Assembly (NCBI GenBank): GCA_947450325.1
Contig: CANFUT010000012.1
Coordinates: 53,069-117,068 of the forward strand
Source: Flavobacteriia bacterium
GTDB taxonomy: Bacteria > Bacteroidota > Bacteroidia > Flavobacteriales_D > Crocinitomicaceae
Reading direction: 5' to 3'
Length of the DNA: 64,000 bases
Shown: positions 10,120-18,316 of the stretch, piece after piece
How the letters are laid out: each line of letters opens with the position of its first letter
How positions within the stretch are numbered: the stretch's first letter is position 1
The notes under the pieces: model-generated
The model's database searches: none
What the model saw: the letters and a program-made list of their open reading frames with translations, nothing else
What the model was told of the DNA's origin: nothing
Translations under genes and position numbers: made by a program

Positions 10120-10239
10120 ATAATCATTGTAGAAAGCCTTGATGAATATTGAATTGGCTTTCATTTACGACTGCGAAGTAACGATAAATTTTCGGGATAC
10201 GCAATTTATCAACTTTTTACGGTGCCTGAAAAGAAACAA

Positions 10240-10273
10240 AAAAGGCTGATTTGTTTTACTCAAATCAACCTTT
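10240..10273 (-). terminator. Rho-independent terminator of the acidic-tail gene
   Basis: AAAGGTTGATTTG and CAAATCAGCCTTT (minus-strand sense) pair over 13 positions with one mismatch and a 7-nt loop, followed on the minus strand by a run of six T. It lies just past the stop at 10280. Confidence 0.8.
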
Positions 10274-10279
10274 CAATAT

Positions 10280-10636
10280 TTAGTCTTCTTCCTCCCCTTC
10301 TTCTTCAGTTTCATCTGCTACATCGTAGTCATCATCCACATCATCATCTTCGGTTTCCTCTTCTTTAACATCATCTGGAATGTCATCTTCAAAATCCTCC
10401 TCATCGTCATCATCATCATCAATTGGAGCTTTTACTGGTTTTCCTACTGGTTTGTTTAGTTTAACCAAATAAATGATTTCTTCGGTTTCCCAAAGCAAGG
10501 CATCTAAAGTTTCTCCTGTTGGTGTCTTGATTTGAGTCATTCCTTCTGAAAATCCATCTGGAAAAGCAACTAATAACTGCTTTTTTTGATCGATTGTGAG
10601 TTTATCATAACTTACAATGGCACGTTTTTTTGTCAT
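10280..10636 (-). CDS. Small protein with an Asp/Glu-rich tail, function unknown
   Basis: 118 residues, cytoplasmic (no signal peptide or membrane segment). The first 72 residues form a compact basic-to-neutral domain (MTKKRAIVSYDKLTIDQKKQ ... TGETLDALLWETEEIIYLVKL). The rest is almost entirely Asp and Glu, including a run of six Asp near residue 74, giving a very acidic tail. No family is recognised. Acidic tails of this kind are found on histone-mimic or nucleic-acid-mimic proteins and on chaperone partners, but that is only analogy. It follows the 95-residue gene by 9 nt and shares its transcript, which ends at the terminator at 10240-10273. Confidence 0.8.
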   Translation of the reverse strand: MTKKRAIVSYDKLTIDQKKQLLVAFPDGFSEGMTQIKTPTGETLDALLWETEEIIYLVKLNKPVGKPVKAPIDDDDDDEEDFEDDIPDDVKEEETEDDDVDDDYDVADETEEEGEEED

Positions 10637-10645
10637 AACAACCTT

Positions 10646-10933
10646 TTATATTTCTAATTTAAGTATTCTGTGAATTGGTAATACTGTATTTTGTTTCAAA
10701 ACTATTGCTGAATCTGTAACAGCCCAAATGGTAGTATCAACTCGTTTTTTACCTTGATCGTCTGCAAAATAAATTCTAACTTTTTGGTGTTCTAAATTTC
10801 CCAAAGAAATAGCGCGATCTACTGAAGCACGTCTTTCTTTTTGAGCAGATTCACTTGTTAAGATGTCTTCCTGAGGGAAATGAAAGGTGTGAACCTTTTC
10901 TTTTTCTACTAATTGAAATTCGTTGCTTTCCAT
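10646..10933 (-). CDS. Small conserved-looking protein, function unknown
   Basis: 95 residues, no signal peptide or membrane segment. The C-terminal half (KVRIYFADDQGKKRVDTTIW through VLPIHRILKLEI) alternates hydrophobic and polar residues like a small beta-barrel of the Sm/SH3 kind, ending in the phrase LPIHRILKLEI that would fit a ligand-binding edge strand. The fold suggestion is inference. It is the first gene of a two-gene minus-strand operon with the acidic-tail protein, 9 nt apart. Start ATG at 10933 is the only good one. Confidence 0.75.
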   Translation of the reverse strand: MESNEFQLVEKEKVHTFHFPQEDILTSESAQKERRASVDRAISLGNLEHQKVRIYFADDQGKKRVDTTIWAVTDSAIVLKQNTVLPIHRILKLEI

Positions 10934-11062
10934 TGTTTGCTATTTAGTTTGGCAAAAATAAATGAAAACACGAATTGAACTAATAAAAATAGCACTATTC
11001 CTGCTTTTTTTTTAATTTTTTTATAAAATTCACGATTTTGGAGAATTTTGATATATAAAATC

Positions 11063-11089
11063 AAAAAGGGCCTTCTGTTCAGAAAGCCC
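11063..11089 (-). terminator. Rho-independent terminator downstream of the structured RNA
   Basis: GGGCTTTCTG and CAGAAGGCCC (minus-strand sense) pair over 10 bp with one G-U pair and a 2-nt central gap, followed by five T on the minus strand. No protein gene ends just before it; the nearest minus-strand transcript candidate is the structured RNA at 11123-11308. This supports a non-coding transcript here. Confidence 0.72.
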
Positions 11090-11122
11090 AATTTGTTATT
11101 ATTAAACTGTAGTTTTAAATTT

Positions 11123-11308
11123 AAAAAAATCAGGTTATCAATTTGATCTTTGAACATGTTCACGGTTTCGAGTAAATCATGTGACAAAAGAACTATTATA
11201 CTCTTAAATCAAACTAGAAAATGAAAACTGCCTCTCCAATGCAGTTGCGTCACATTCTTTACTTTACGAAACCAAGACAAAATAATAACCTGATTTTTAT
11301 CTCCTTAT
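11123..11308 (-). ncRNA. ssrS: Highly structured small RNA, candidate 6S RNA
   Basis: No gene of credible quality occupies 10934-11449, yet this stretch folds as a long rod on the minus strand. The ends pair perfectly over 14 bp (11285-11298 with 11125-11138), with a T-run after the 3' arm. Further in, TTTG-TCTT pairs with AAGA-T-CAAA, GGTTTCG (11267-11273) with CGAAACC (11164-11170), AGTAAA with TTTACT, and ATGTGAC with GTCACAT, the last two separated by a GA/GA internal loop. Inside lies a large mostly unpaired region with a 6-bp hairpin (AACTGC/GCAGTT). A rod of about 180 nt with a large internal bubble, its own promoter and its own terminator is the architecture of 6S RNA, the RNA polymerase-binding regulator; a flavobacterial 6S family is known. 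Identity with that family is inference from shape, not from alignment. Confidence 0.55.
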
Positions 11309-11316
11309 TTCTATTA

Positions 11317-11324
11317 CAAATATA
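11317..11324 (-). promoter_or_regulatory. -7 promoter box of the structured RNA
   Basis: TATATTTG on the minus strand matches the Bacteroidota -7 consensus TAnnTTTG exactly. Transcription would start about 7 nt further on, near 11308-11310, ten nucleotides before the terminal stem of the RNA. No clear -33 TTG element is seen. Confidence 0.55.
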
Positions 11325-11449
11325 GTTTCATGTTTGGATTGGGATCATGAAAATGAACATTGGCTGATTATTTTTGAATATTTATACCTTTTCATTGATT
11401 TTAAATTTTAAATACAATGAAAAATATTCGTGAAAACCAAATTTTGATA

Positions 11450-12187
11450 CTATTCTGAGATGGCATCTAATACTTTTTCAACATCTTCAGGAACATCAAT
11501 GTTGGGCGTTTCTATGCTAGTTTCAACAACTTTAATCGAAAATCCATAATACATCCAGCGCAATTGCTCTAGGGATTCAATTTGTTCTAATGCTGTTGGT
11601 GCTAACTGTATGATCCTTTTTAAAGTTTCTGCTCTATAAGCGTACAAACCAATGTGACGCAAATATGGATATTGAGTCAACGGATTTTCTTTTGAATTGG
11701 CAAAATTAGGGATTGGACTTCTTGAAAAATACAACGCTTCGTTTTCATGATTGACAACCACCTTTATTCGATTCGGATTCAAAATTGCTTCCATATCAAT
11801 GTCTTTAATTCCTAGAGTCGCAATTTGAACATTGGAATCTTTGAATGCTTCGATCAAAATGTCTAATTGTCTGAAATCAACCAACGGTTCGTCGCCTTGG
11901 ATGTTAATTACCACATCAATGTCGTTAAAATTTGAGGCAATTTCTCCACATCGATCTGTCCCGCTTGGATGCGAATCTTTGGTCAACATCACTTTTCCAC
12001 CAAAAGCATGGACAGCATTAACAATTCTTTGATCATCAGTTGCTACAATCACATCTGAAAGCATCGTTGATTTTTTAGCGCCTTCATAAACGCGTTGAAT
12101 CATTGTTTTTCCTTTCAAATCTATCAATGGTTTGCCTGGAAATCGAGATGACCCGTATCTTGCTGGTATAATGCCTAAAACTTTCAA
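11450..12187 (-). CDS. kdsB: 3-deoxy-manno-octulosonate cytidylyltransferase (CMP-KDO synthetase)
   Basis: 245 residues, the usual length. KdsB activates KDO with CTP to CMP-KDO for the inner core of lipopolysaccharide, in the cytoplasm. The N-terminal nucleotide-binding motif IPARYGSSRFPGKPL is at residues 6-20; VIVATDDQRIVNAV, TKDSHPSGTDRCGE and INIQGDEPLVD follow, all diagnostic, and the C-terminal part carries IGLYAYRAETLKRI and EQLRWMYYGFSIKVVE. The gene stands alone between the TonB receptor and the structured RNA. It indicates an organism with KDO-containing LPS, consistent with the GT9 transferase further along. Confidence 0.96.
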   Translation of the reverse strand: MKVLGIIPARYGSSRFPGKPLIDLKGKTMIQRVYEGAKKSTMLSDVIVATDDQRIVNAVHAFGGKVMLTKDSHPSGTDRCGEIASNFNDIDVVINIQGDEPLVDFRQLDILIEAFKDSNVQIATLGIKDIDMEAILNPNRIKVVVNHENEALYFSRSPIPNFANSKENPLTQYPYLRHIGLYAYRAETLKRIIQLAPTALEQIESLEQLRWMYYGFSIKVVETSIETPNIDVPEDVEKVLDAISE

Positions 12188-12238
12188 TTTGCTGTTGTTT
12201 TTGATTTCTCTGCTAAATTAGAAATTAATTGACATAAA

Positions 12239-12273
12239 AAAACTGCCAACTTCATTGAGAAATTGACAGTTTT
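12239..12273 (-). terminator. Rho-independent terminator of the TonB-dependent receptor gene
   Basis: On the minus strand AAAACTGTCAA pairs with TTGGCAGTTTT (one G-U pair) and is followed by three more T. It lies 21 nt past the stop at 12294 and before kdsB. Confidence 0.75.
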
Positions 12274-12293
12274 AAATATTTAATCAAATGAAA

Positions 12294-14636
12294 TTAGATT
12301 TTCGCTTGAATTTGCAAAATGAAATTTCTTGGCGCTTGGATATCTCCTGGGCGACCCATGTATTCTGTGTTTAGAAAGTTATTTACTACAAAACCTAAAC
12401 GGTAGTTTTCATTGATTTCATATCCAATTCTGGCATCAAAAACCAAATTTCCACCGTTGTGTTCTTGTCTGTATTTTTTCAATCCTGGCAGAATGTAAAT
12501 TCCAGTTCCTGGCACAACTTCGTTTTCAAATACCCTGTCGATGTTCTTCATGAAGCTATTGTATCTAGCTGAAAAACCAAGGCTAAATCCTTTGTAAACT
12601 GCCTCAACATCTGCTTTTGCTAAATGTTTGAAACGGTATTTTAACATATTGCCAGAAGTATCAGAAAAAGTTGCTCGGTAATATTTGTCATTGTTCATAC
12701 TTATAGGATTCATGTAAGTATAACCGATCAAAGATCTCAATTCTACATTTCCTATTTTACCTTCACTACTGAAAGATCCTTCAATTCCACTAATTCTAGC
12801 CTTTTCAGCATTTGATGCTCTAAATCCAATCCATTTATTTAAATATCCTGGATCATTCGGATTCAAGCTGATTTGAATATTTGCAGGATTATAAATTCCA
12901 AAAGTAAATTCCATCATGTTGTCGTACTGATTGATAAAACCAGCAACGTCTAACAAACCTTTCCAATTTTCGCCAATTTTCACACCTTGTTTAATCCCAA
13001 GTTCTACAGCCCATCCCGTTTCTCTTTGCAAGTTTGGATTAGGGAAAACATTTAAACTTCCAACCGATGTTTGCGTATATCTTTCAGCAATTGCAGGATA
13101 ACGCACCCCTTGACCAAAAGACGCTCTTAAATGCGTGTATTTAAATAATTCATAATGAACAGCTGTTCTTAAAATTGGAAAAACGGGAATTTTTGAACTT
13201 CTGGTTTTTCCGAAATAATAATCTGAATCTCCTTTTTTGCCATCTTGATCAAAATATTCAAAACGGAAACCTGCTGTGAAATCTAATTTCTTGTATTTCT
13301 TTTCTAATTGAACATATCCAGAATAGTTATTTGACTTGTGATCGCCGTACAAAGCTGAATTTACTACAGATGTAAAAGCAGTTGCTCCAGCTGTTAAGAA
13401 CCATGTTTTTTTCCAAGTTTTTTGATAATTGTAATCAGCATAATAATTTGTAGCCACAGAGTTTTGTCCAGAATTTGTGAAACTTTCATTTGCTACACGA
13501 TACATTCTAGTTCTCAAATTGTGCTTGTTACCTCTTATTGTAATGTATTTCAAATAAGGGTCAATGTTTATTCTTGTTCCTTTAGTGATTGACAATGAAG
13601 ATCCTGGTACATTGATATCACTTCCTCCTTGAGGTGTATATGCCAATGAATCACTTTCCCAAACGATAAAAGAACCAACTTTTTGATAGTGAACAGAATA
13701 TCCAATTCCCATTTTCAATCCTTTCACTTTTTCAGGCTTGTATAAGAATGATCCACTTACTCTTCCTCTTGATTCTGATTCACCATCACGATATCCTTTA
13801 TTCGTGAACCCTGTCATTGAAATGTTGTATCCAAATTTACGATACATTTTTCCGTAAGAAACTTCGGCCAATTGAAAAGTTGGATTTTTTGAACGCCAAT
13901 TTAAACTTGCTCTTTTCGCATCGTCATATATTCCTGATTGTACTTTTACTTTCAATTCAGCTTTTTTAGGTGGGTCTCTTTCAGTTACAGCGATAATTCC
14001 ATTCAATGCACCACTACCATACAATACCGATGATGCACCTTTAATTACCTCAATTCTTGAAGAAAGTTCCATGGGAGCTGCATTCCATTTCGCGTCTCCT
14101 GCATCTCCTGAAAGAATTGGAACATCATTCCAAAGCAACAAAACACGACTTCCTGCTCCGTAAGAATATCCACTTCCTCCTCGAATACTGATTTGTCCAT
14201 CCATCGCATAAACACCAGGACTTTGATCTACTGCTTGCTCCAAATCGGATATTGCTTTATTGTCAATTAAAGTTGGTTTCAAAACTTCCATTGAAATAGG
14301 AACTTCCTCAATGCTTTGTCCTCTTCGAGATGCCGTAACTACCAGCGTGCTTATTTCAACAACCTCAGGACTCATTTTTAAAGTCAAAAAATCTGCGGTT
14401 GTTATATTTAAGGTATCGTTGGCAAATGTTTCTGCTGAAACAACCAATTGAAAAGGGAGCTGGCTAAATGCTATTGTAAAGGTTCCGTCTGGATTTGAAG
14501 TGGCTTTTTTTCCTTCGGAAGTTTGCAATTTAGCTCCAGGTAAACCTTGATTGTTCGAATTATCGACTACTTTTCCTTTGATGTCCTGTCCATAGCAAAA
14601 TACAGGAAGAAAAATGAATAGTAAAATTTGTTTCAT
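12294..14636 (-). CDS. TonB-dependent outer-membrane receptor
   Basis: 780 residues. Signal peptide 1-16 (MKQILLFIFLPVFCYG). Residues 18-95 form a carboxypeptidase-regulatory-like domain (KGKVVDNSNNQGLPGAKLQT), typical of Bacteroidota receptors. The plug domain spans about 105-220 with VVTASRRGQSIEEVP, the DLEQAVDQSPGV segment, SIRGGSGYSYGAGSRVL and the end motif IEVIKGASSVLYGSGALNG. The remainder is a 22-stranded-type barrel ending RNFILQIQAKI with a terminal aromatic-poor strand. It would import a ligand across the outer membrane with TonB energy; no substrate-specific neighbour (no SusD, no siderophore genes) is present, so the ligand is unknown. The start lies only 23 nt from the divergent dprA start, so the promoters of the two genes must overlap each other's coding region. 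Confidence 0.92.
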   Translation of the reverse strand: MKQILLFIFLPVFCYGQDIKGKVVDNSNNQGLPGAKLQTSEGKKATSNPDGTFTIAFSQLPFQLVVSAETFANDTLNITTADFLTLKMSPEVVEISTLVVTASRRGQSIEEVPISMEVLKPTLIDNKAISDLEQAVDQSPGVYAMDGQISIRGGSGYSYGAGSRVLLLWNDVPILSGDAGDAKWNAAPMELSSRIEVIKGASSVLYGSGALNGIIAVTERDPPKKAELKVKVQSGIYDDAKRASLNWRSKNPTFQLAEVSYGKMYRKFGYNISMTGFTNKGYRDGESESRGRVSGSFLYKPEKVKGLKMGIGYSVHYQKVGSFIVWESDSLAYTPQGGSDINVPGSSLSITKGTRINIDPYLKYITIRGNKHNLRTRMYRVANESFTNSGQNSVATNYYADYNYQKTWKKTWFLTAGATAFTSVVNSALYGDHKSNNYSGYVQLEKKYKKLDFTAGFRFEYFDQDGKKGDSDYYFGKTRSSKIPVFPILRTAVHYELFKYTHLRASFGQGVRYPAIAERYTQTSVGSLNVFPNPNLQRETGWAVELGIKQGVKIGENWKGLLDVAGFINQYDNMMEFTFGIYNPANIQISLNPNDPGYLNKWIGFRASNAEKARISGIEGSFSSEGKIGNVELRSLIGYTYMNPISMNNDKYYRATFSDTSGNMLKYRFKHLAKADVEAVYKGFSLGFSARYNSFMKNIDRVFENEVVPGTGIYILPGLKKYRQEHNGGNLVFDARIGYEINENYRLGFVVNNFLNTEYMGRPGDIQAPRNFILQIQAKI

Positions 14637-14659
14637 AGGGTTTTTTGCTTAACTTTAGT

Positions 14660-15784
14660 ATGCCGAAAATACCAAATATTTTGAATTATACCGATTTACA
14701 ACAACAAATTGCACTCACTTTATTGAATAAAGTTGGAAAAAAAAGAATCAGAAACATTCTTTCTCAAGTGGATAGTGTCGAATCATTTTTTGAAGAAAAA
14801 ATCCATAATTTATTGAAAATTCAAGGTTTAGGACAGGCGACTTTGTCTCAAATCAACAGAGAAGAAGCTTTAAAAATGGCAGAACCTTTTGTTGAATATT
14901 TTGTTAAAAATTCAATCAAAAGTTTTTTTTATCAATCTCCTGATTTTCCACAACGATTAAATCAGTGTGATGATGCACCGCTAATTCTTTTTGGAAAAGG
15001 TGCAATGAACTTTAATTCATCCAAAACCGTTGCAATAGTTGGAACTAGAAATGCATCTGATTATGGAAAAGCAATTTGCGAGGAATTAATAGCCTCCTTT
15101 GTAGGGAAAAATATCGTCGTTGTGAGCGGTTTAGCTTACGGAATTGATATTTATGTACACCAACTTTGTTTGAAACATGGAGTTGAAACAATCGGCGTTT
15201 TAGGTCATGGCCTAGATAGAATGTATCCTGCAATTCATAAAAATACTGCTTTACAAATGCAAAAGAATGGAGGTGTTTTAACTGAATTTCTCCCAGGAAC
15301 TGATCCAGACAGAATGAACTTTCCAATGAGAAATAGAATTGTAGCTGGAATGTGCGATGCAACTATTGTGATTGAAAGTGGCGCTAAAGGTGGCTCGCTA
15401 ATAACCGCTGAACTTGCAAACGATTACAACCGCGATGTTTTTGCTTATCCAGGCGATATATTTAAAGAATACTCCAAAGGTTGTAATTTTCTCATTCAAC
15501 AAGATCGAGCTCATTTAATCACTGAAAGCAAAGATTTTTTTAGAATTATGGATTGGCAAAATGTTAAAAATCCTGTCCCAATGCAAAAGAATTTATTTTT
15601 GGAAGATTTGAATGAAGAGGAAAAGGAAATAGTCACATTTCTGCAAGAAAAGGAAACTGCAAGTATTGATTTTTTAACCCTGAAAATTGGCGTTTCTGCT
15701 GGAACAATGAGTGGATTACTTCTAAATCTTGAGTTCATCGGATTGATAAAATCTCTACCAGGAAAAAGATATAAATTAGCTTGA
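14660..15784 (+). CDS. dprA: DNA-processing protein DprA
   Basis: 374 residues from the ATG at 14660 (a TTG five codons earlier is possible but less likely). DprA loads RecA onto incoming single-stranded DNA during natural transformation; it is also present in many non-competent bacteria. Residues 1-60 form a helix-hairpin-helix region (NKVGKKRIRNIL, IQGLGQATLSQIN). The Rossmann-like DNA_processg_A domain follows with VAIVGTRNASDYGK, VSGLAYGIDIYVHQ, GVLGHGLDRMYP, TEFLPGTDPDRMNFPMRNRI and ESGAKGGSLITAELA, all family hallmarks. The last 65 residues look like the winged-helix C-terminal domain. It is divergent from the TonB receptor. recA lies 5 kb downstream on the other strand. Confidence 0.95.
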   Translation: MPKIPNILNYTDLQQQIALTLLNKVGKKRIRNILSQVDSVESFFEEKIHNLLKIQGLGQATLSQINREEALKMAEPFVEYFVKNSIKSFFYQSPDFPQRLNQCDDAPLILFGKGAMNFNSSKTVAIVGTRNASDYGKAICEELIASFVGKNIVVVSGLAYGIDIYVHQLCLKHGVETIGVLGHGLDRMYPAIHKNTALQMQKNGGVLTEFLPGTDPDRMNFPMRNRIVAGMCDATIVIESGAKGGSLITAELANDYNRDVFAYPGDIFKEYSKGCNFLIQQDRAHLITESKDFFRIMDWQNVKNPVPMQKNLFLEDLNEEEKEIVTFLQEKETASIDFLTLKIGVSAGTMSGLLLNLEFIGLIKSLPGKRYKLA

Positions 15785-15887
15785 TTATAATTCTAGTACA
15801 AGATAGAAAATCAAAAAAATACCTGCTTAGTATTCACATATCTATTTTTTGTTTTACTTTTACCTTATAAATCATAAATGAATAACT

Positions 15888-16610
15888 ATGAAAAAACTAT
15901 TACTTTTCGCTTCAGTAGCATTTTTCGGAGCTTTGAATTTGAATGCTCAATGTACTCCAGACAATCAATACACTCAAGCAGGAATCTATCCTGATAGTGC
16001 AACGAACTTTTTGCCAGCATGTGTTGGACAAGCTTACACTCAGTTAGTTACTAACGTTGTTCCAGTTGATACTTGTGCGCAAGTTCTACCAGCACCACTT
16101 CCATGTACAACTTTAGCAATGGACAGTATCGTGTTGGATAATGTAACTGGTTTACCTCCAGGGTTAACTTTCGCTTGTAATGGAAATCAATGTACTTTCT
16201 TAGGTGGAACTACAGGTTGTGCTATAATCACAGGAACTCCTACAACAGCTGGAACTTACAACTTGGTTTTCAATGTTAGTGCTTATGTTGGTGGTATTGG
16301 TACTGCTCAAACTTTCACAATTGATTATTACAAAATTGTTGTTTCTACTTGTTCTGCAGGAATCGGAGAAAATACAAATTCAATGTTTAAATTATTCCCT
16401 AACCCAACTAAAAACAAAGCGGTTATCGAAGGTTTGACTGGTCAAAACAACATTACTTTGACAAATGCTGAAGGAAAAATCGTTAAAACTTACAACATGT
16501 TTAATGGTGCTTCTTTAGAAATGAATTTGGAAGGATTAAACAACGGTTTATACTTTGTTACTGTAAATCACGACAAAGGAACTGAAGTATTGAAATTGAT
16601 TAAAGAATAA
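15888..16610 (+). CDS. Small secreted protein with T9SS sorting domain
   Basis: 240 residues. Signal peptide 1-20 (MKKLLLFASVAFFGALNLNA). The mature part is Cys-rich (about ten Cys, in pairs), with an Ig-like segment LPPGLTFACNGNQCTFLGG and TAGTYNLVFNVSAY that resembles a putative-Ig/cadherin-like strand set. The last 70 residues, LFPNPTKNKAVIEGLTGQNN through NGLYFVTVNHDKGTEVLKLI, are a type A T9SS sorting domain. Function beyond surface export is unknown. A terminator follows at 16629-16662. Upstream, TTTACTTTTACC near 15850 is close to the -7 consensus. Confidence 0.82.
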   Translation: MKKLLLFASVAFFGALNLNAQCTPDNQYTQAGIYPDSATNFLPACVGQAYTQLVTNVVPVDTCAQVLPAPLPCTTLAMDSIVLDNVTGLPPGLTFACNGNQCTFLGGTTGCAIITGTPTTAGTYNLVFNVSAYVGGIGTAQTFTIDYYKIVVSTCSAGIGENTNSMFKLFPNPTKNKAVIEGLTGQNNITLTNAEGKIVKTYNMFNGASLEMNLEGLNNGLYFVTVNHDKGTEVLKLIKE

Positions 16611-16628
16611 TTTCTCAATCATTTTTTG

Positions 16629-16662
16629 AAAGGTGTGTGTCATTTGATACACACCTTTTTTT
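16629..16662 (+). terminator. Rho-independent terminator of the small T9SS cargo gene
   Basis: AAAGGTGTGTGTC and GATACACACCTTT pair over 13 positions (one G-U) with a 4-nt loop, followed by TTTTTTT-like sequence on the plus strand. It lies 19 nt past the stop at 16610 and inside a spurious upstream extension of the GT9 frame, which argues for the later GT9 start. Confidence 0.85.
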
Positions 16663-16678
16663 GTTTCAAATATTCTAT

Positions 16679-16686
16679 TACCTTTG
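16679..16686 (+). promoter_or_regulatory. -7 promoter box of the GT9 gene
   Basis: TACCTTTG matches TAnnTTTG exactly and ends 5 nt before the ATG at 16692. If transcription starts the usual 6-7 nt downstream, the mRNA is leaderless or nearly so. Confidence 0.5.
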
Positions 16687-16691
16687 AATTC

Positions 16692-17696
16692 ATGAAGATT
16701 TTGGTGGTGCGTTTTAGTTCAATTGGAGACATTGTATTGACTTCTCCAGTCGTCAGATGCATACACCAACAAATACCAAATGCTGAAATTCATTTCATTA
16801 CCAAAAAATCTTTCGAAAGCATCGTTGAAACCAACCCATTCATCCATAAGACTTGGGCCATTGAAAAATCAATCGATGAACTGATTCCTCAATTAAAGGC
16901 CGAAAAATTTGATTTTCTAGTCGATTTGCATAACAACATTAGAACCAAAAGTTTGATTCGCAAACTGGGCGTTCCACATGCTAGTTTCCCGAAATTGCAC
17001 ATTGAAAAATGGTTGCTAGTGAACTTCAAAAAACCGATGAAAACGAATGTTCACGTTGTCGAAAGGTATTTCAAAGCGGTCGAAAAACTACAGGTTGTAA
17101 ACGACAATCTTCCTTGCGATTTCTTTTTTCAATCTGAAGACGAAATTGACGTTGCAACACTTGGCGTTGAAAGCAAAAAATTTGTAGCCTTTGCGATTGG
17201 CGCTCAATTTGCCACCAAAAGAATGCCGATTTCTAAAATGATTGAAGTGGTGAAGCAAATTCAATTTCCATTGGTTTTAGCTGGTGGACCGATGGATAAA
17301 GAAACAGCAAATGATATTATCAAAGCACTTCCAAATCAGCAGATTGTAAATACTTGTGGGGAGTTTTCATTGCGCCAATCTGCGAGTATTGTAAAACAAG
17401 CTGCTGTTCTGTTGACGCATGATACCGGTTTGATGCACATAGCATCCGCTTTTCAAATTCCAATTGTGAGCGTTTGGGGAAATACCGTCCCTGCGTTGGG
17501 AATGTATCCGTATTATCCGCAAAATGAAAACGGATTTTCCATACACGAAGTGAATGATTTGAAATGCCGTCCTTGTTCCAAAATTGGATTTAAATCATGT
17601 CCAAAAAAGCATTTCAATTGCATGAATTTACAAAACGCACAAGCAATTGCTGATGATGTGAATGTAAAATTCAGTCTAGAACTTACTCCTCATTAA
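16692..17696 (+). CDS. Glycosyltransferase family 9 (heptosyltransferase-like)
   Basis: 334 residues from the ATG at 16692, which precedes the standard GT9 N-terminus MKILVVRFSSIGDIVLTSPV. GT9 enzymes add heptose or related sugars to the LPS core on the cytoplasmic face of the inner membrane. Further motifs are DLHNNIRTKSL, the donor-site region FVAFAIGAQFATKRMP and PLVLAGGPMDKETA, and the C-terminal LLTHDTGLMHIASAFQIPIVSVWGNT, where D and G of HDTG-MHIA are conserved, followed by the CRPCSKIGFKSCPKKHFNC cluster of cysteines. Specific sugar and acceptor cannot be assigned. The 3' end overlaps the convergent thioesterase gene by 14 nt. Confidence 0.9.
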   Translation: MKILVVRFSSIGDIVLTSPVVRCIHQQIPNAEIHFITKKSFESIVETNPFIHKTWAIEKSIDELIPQLKAEKFDFLVDLHNNIRTKSLIRKLGVPHASFPKLHIEKWLLVNFKKPMKTNVHVVERYFKAVEKLQVVNDNLPCDFFFQSEDEIDVATLGVESKKFVAFAIGAQFATKRMPISKMIEVVKQIQFPLVLAGGPMDKETANDIIKALPNQQIVNTCGEFSLRQSASIVKQAAVLLTHDTGLMHIASAFQIPIVSVWGNTVPALGMYPYYPQNENGFSIHEVNDLKCRPCSKIGFKSCPKKHFNCMNLQNAQAIADDVNVKFSLELTPH

Positions 17697-18198
17697 ACAA
17701 AGCTCGCAATTCTTTGGCGTCGCTTGGCTTCATTTTTCCAGCCAAAATCAAACTCAATTCTTTTCTTCGCATAGCACCGTCAAATCGTGCTTTTTCCTCC
17801 TCCGTTTCAGGAACCAGTTCTGGCACTTGAATCGGACCACCGTTTTGATCAACAGCCACAAATGTATAAATCGCTTCGTTTGATTTTCTGGTTTTTCCTG
17901 TTACTGGATCTTCTACGAAAACATCCACAAAAACTTCCATCGAAGAACTGAACGCTCGAGAAACTTTCGCTTCCAAAGTCACAATAGAAGAGTGTGTTAT
18001 AGGCTCACGAAATGAAACATTGTTTACTGAAGCTGTAACAACGACGCGACGAGAATGTCTGTGTGCTGATACGCTCGCAATTACATCCATCCAGGCGAGC
18101 AATTGACCGCCAAATAAATTTCCTAAAGTATTGGTGTCGTTCGGTAAAACAATTCTTGTGGTGATGGCTAATGTTTCTGACGCTTTTCTTGATTTCAT
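17683..18198 (-). CDS. Acyl-CoA thioesterase, hotdog fold
   Basis: 171 residues from the ATG at 18196-18198 (MKSRKASETLAITTRIVLPND). Hydrolyses acyl-CoA thioesters in the cytoplasm. The hotdog core carries NTLGNLFGGQLLAWMDVIASVSAHRHSRR-type sequence, with the N-x-x-G-x-x-F-G-G motif and the catalytic D in MD of the YciA/BACH-type family, followed by VTASVNNVSFREPI. The C-terminal 45 residues (PELVPETEEEKARFDGAMRRK) are a helical tail usual in this subfamily. The longer frame to 18243 adds a non-conserved segment and is rejected. Its stop lies inside the convergent GT9 gene (14-nt overlap). Confidence 0.88.
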   Translation of the reverse strand: MKSRKASETLAITTRIVLPNDTNTLGNLFGGQLLAWMDVIASVSAHRHSRRVVVTASVNNVSFREPITHSSIVTLEAKVSRAFSSSMEVFVDVFVEDPVTGKTRKSNEAIYTFVAVDQNGGPIQVPELVPETEEEKARFDGAMRRKELSLILAGKMKPSDAKELRALFNEE

Positions 18199-18289
18199 TG
18201 TCTTTGATTTGTGGGACAAAGGTAAACAAAATTGTATCCGCAAAGATTTTCAAAATAGGGTGATTCCATTTATTTCATTCATTATTCCT

Positions 18290-18297
18290 TAACTTTG
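18290..18297 (+). promoter_or_regulatory. -7 promoter box of the sugar-phosphate isomerase gene
   Basis: TAACTTTG matches TAnnTTTG exactly, 19 nt before the ATG at 18317, giving a leader of about 12 nt. Confidence 0.6.
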
Positions 18298-18316
18298 CGG
18301 AAAAATTAACAACAAC

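Noticed and set aside
10909..11187. 92-codon minus-strand frame in the RNA region
   Set aside because: It overlaps the start of the 95-residue gene, runs through the terminator at 11063-11089 and the RNA stem, and is very Leu/Asn/Lys-rich like random AT-rich DNA.
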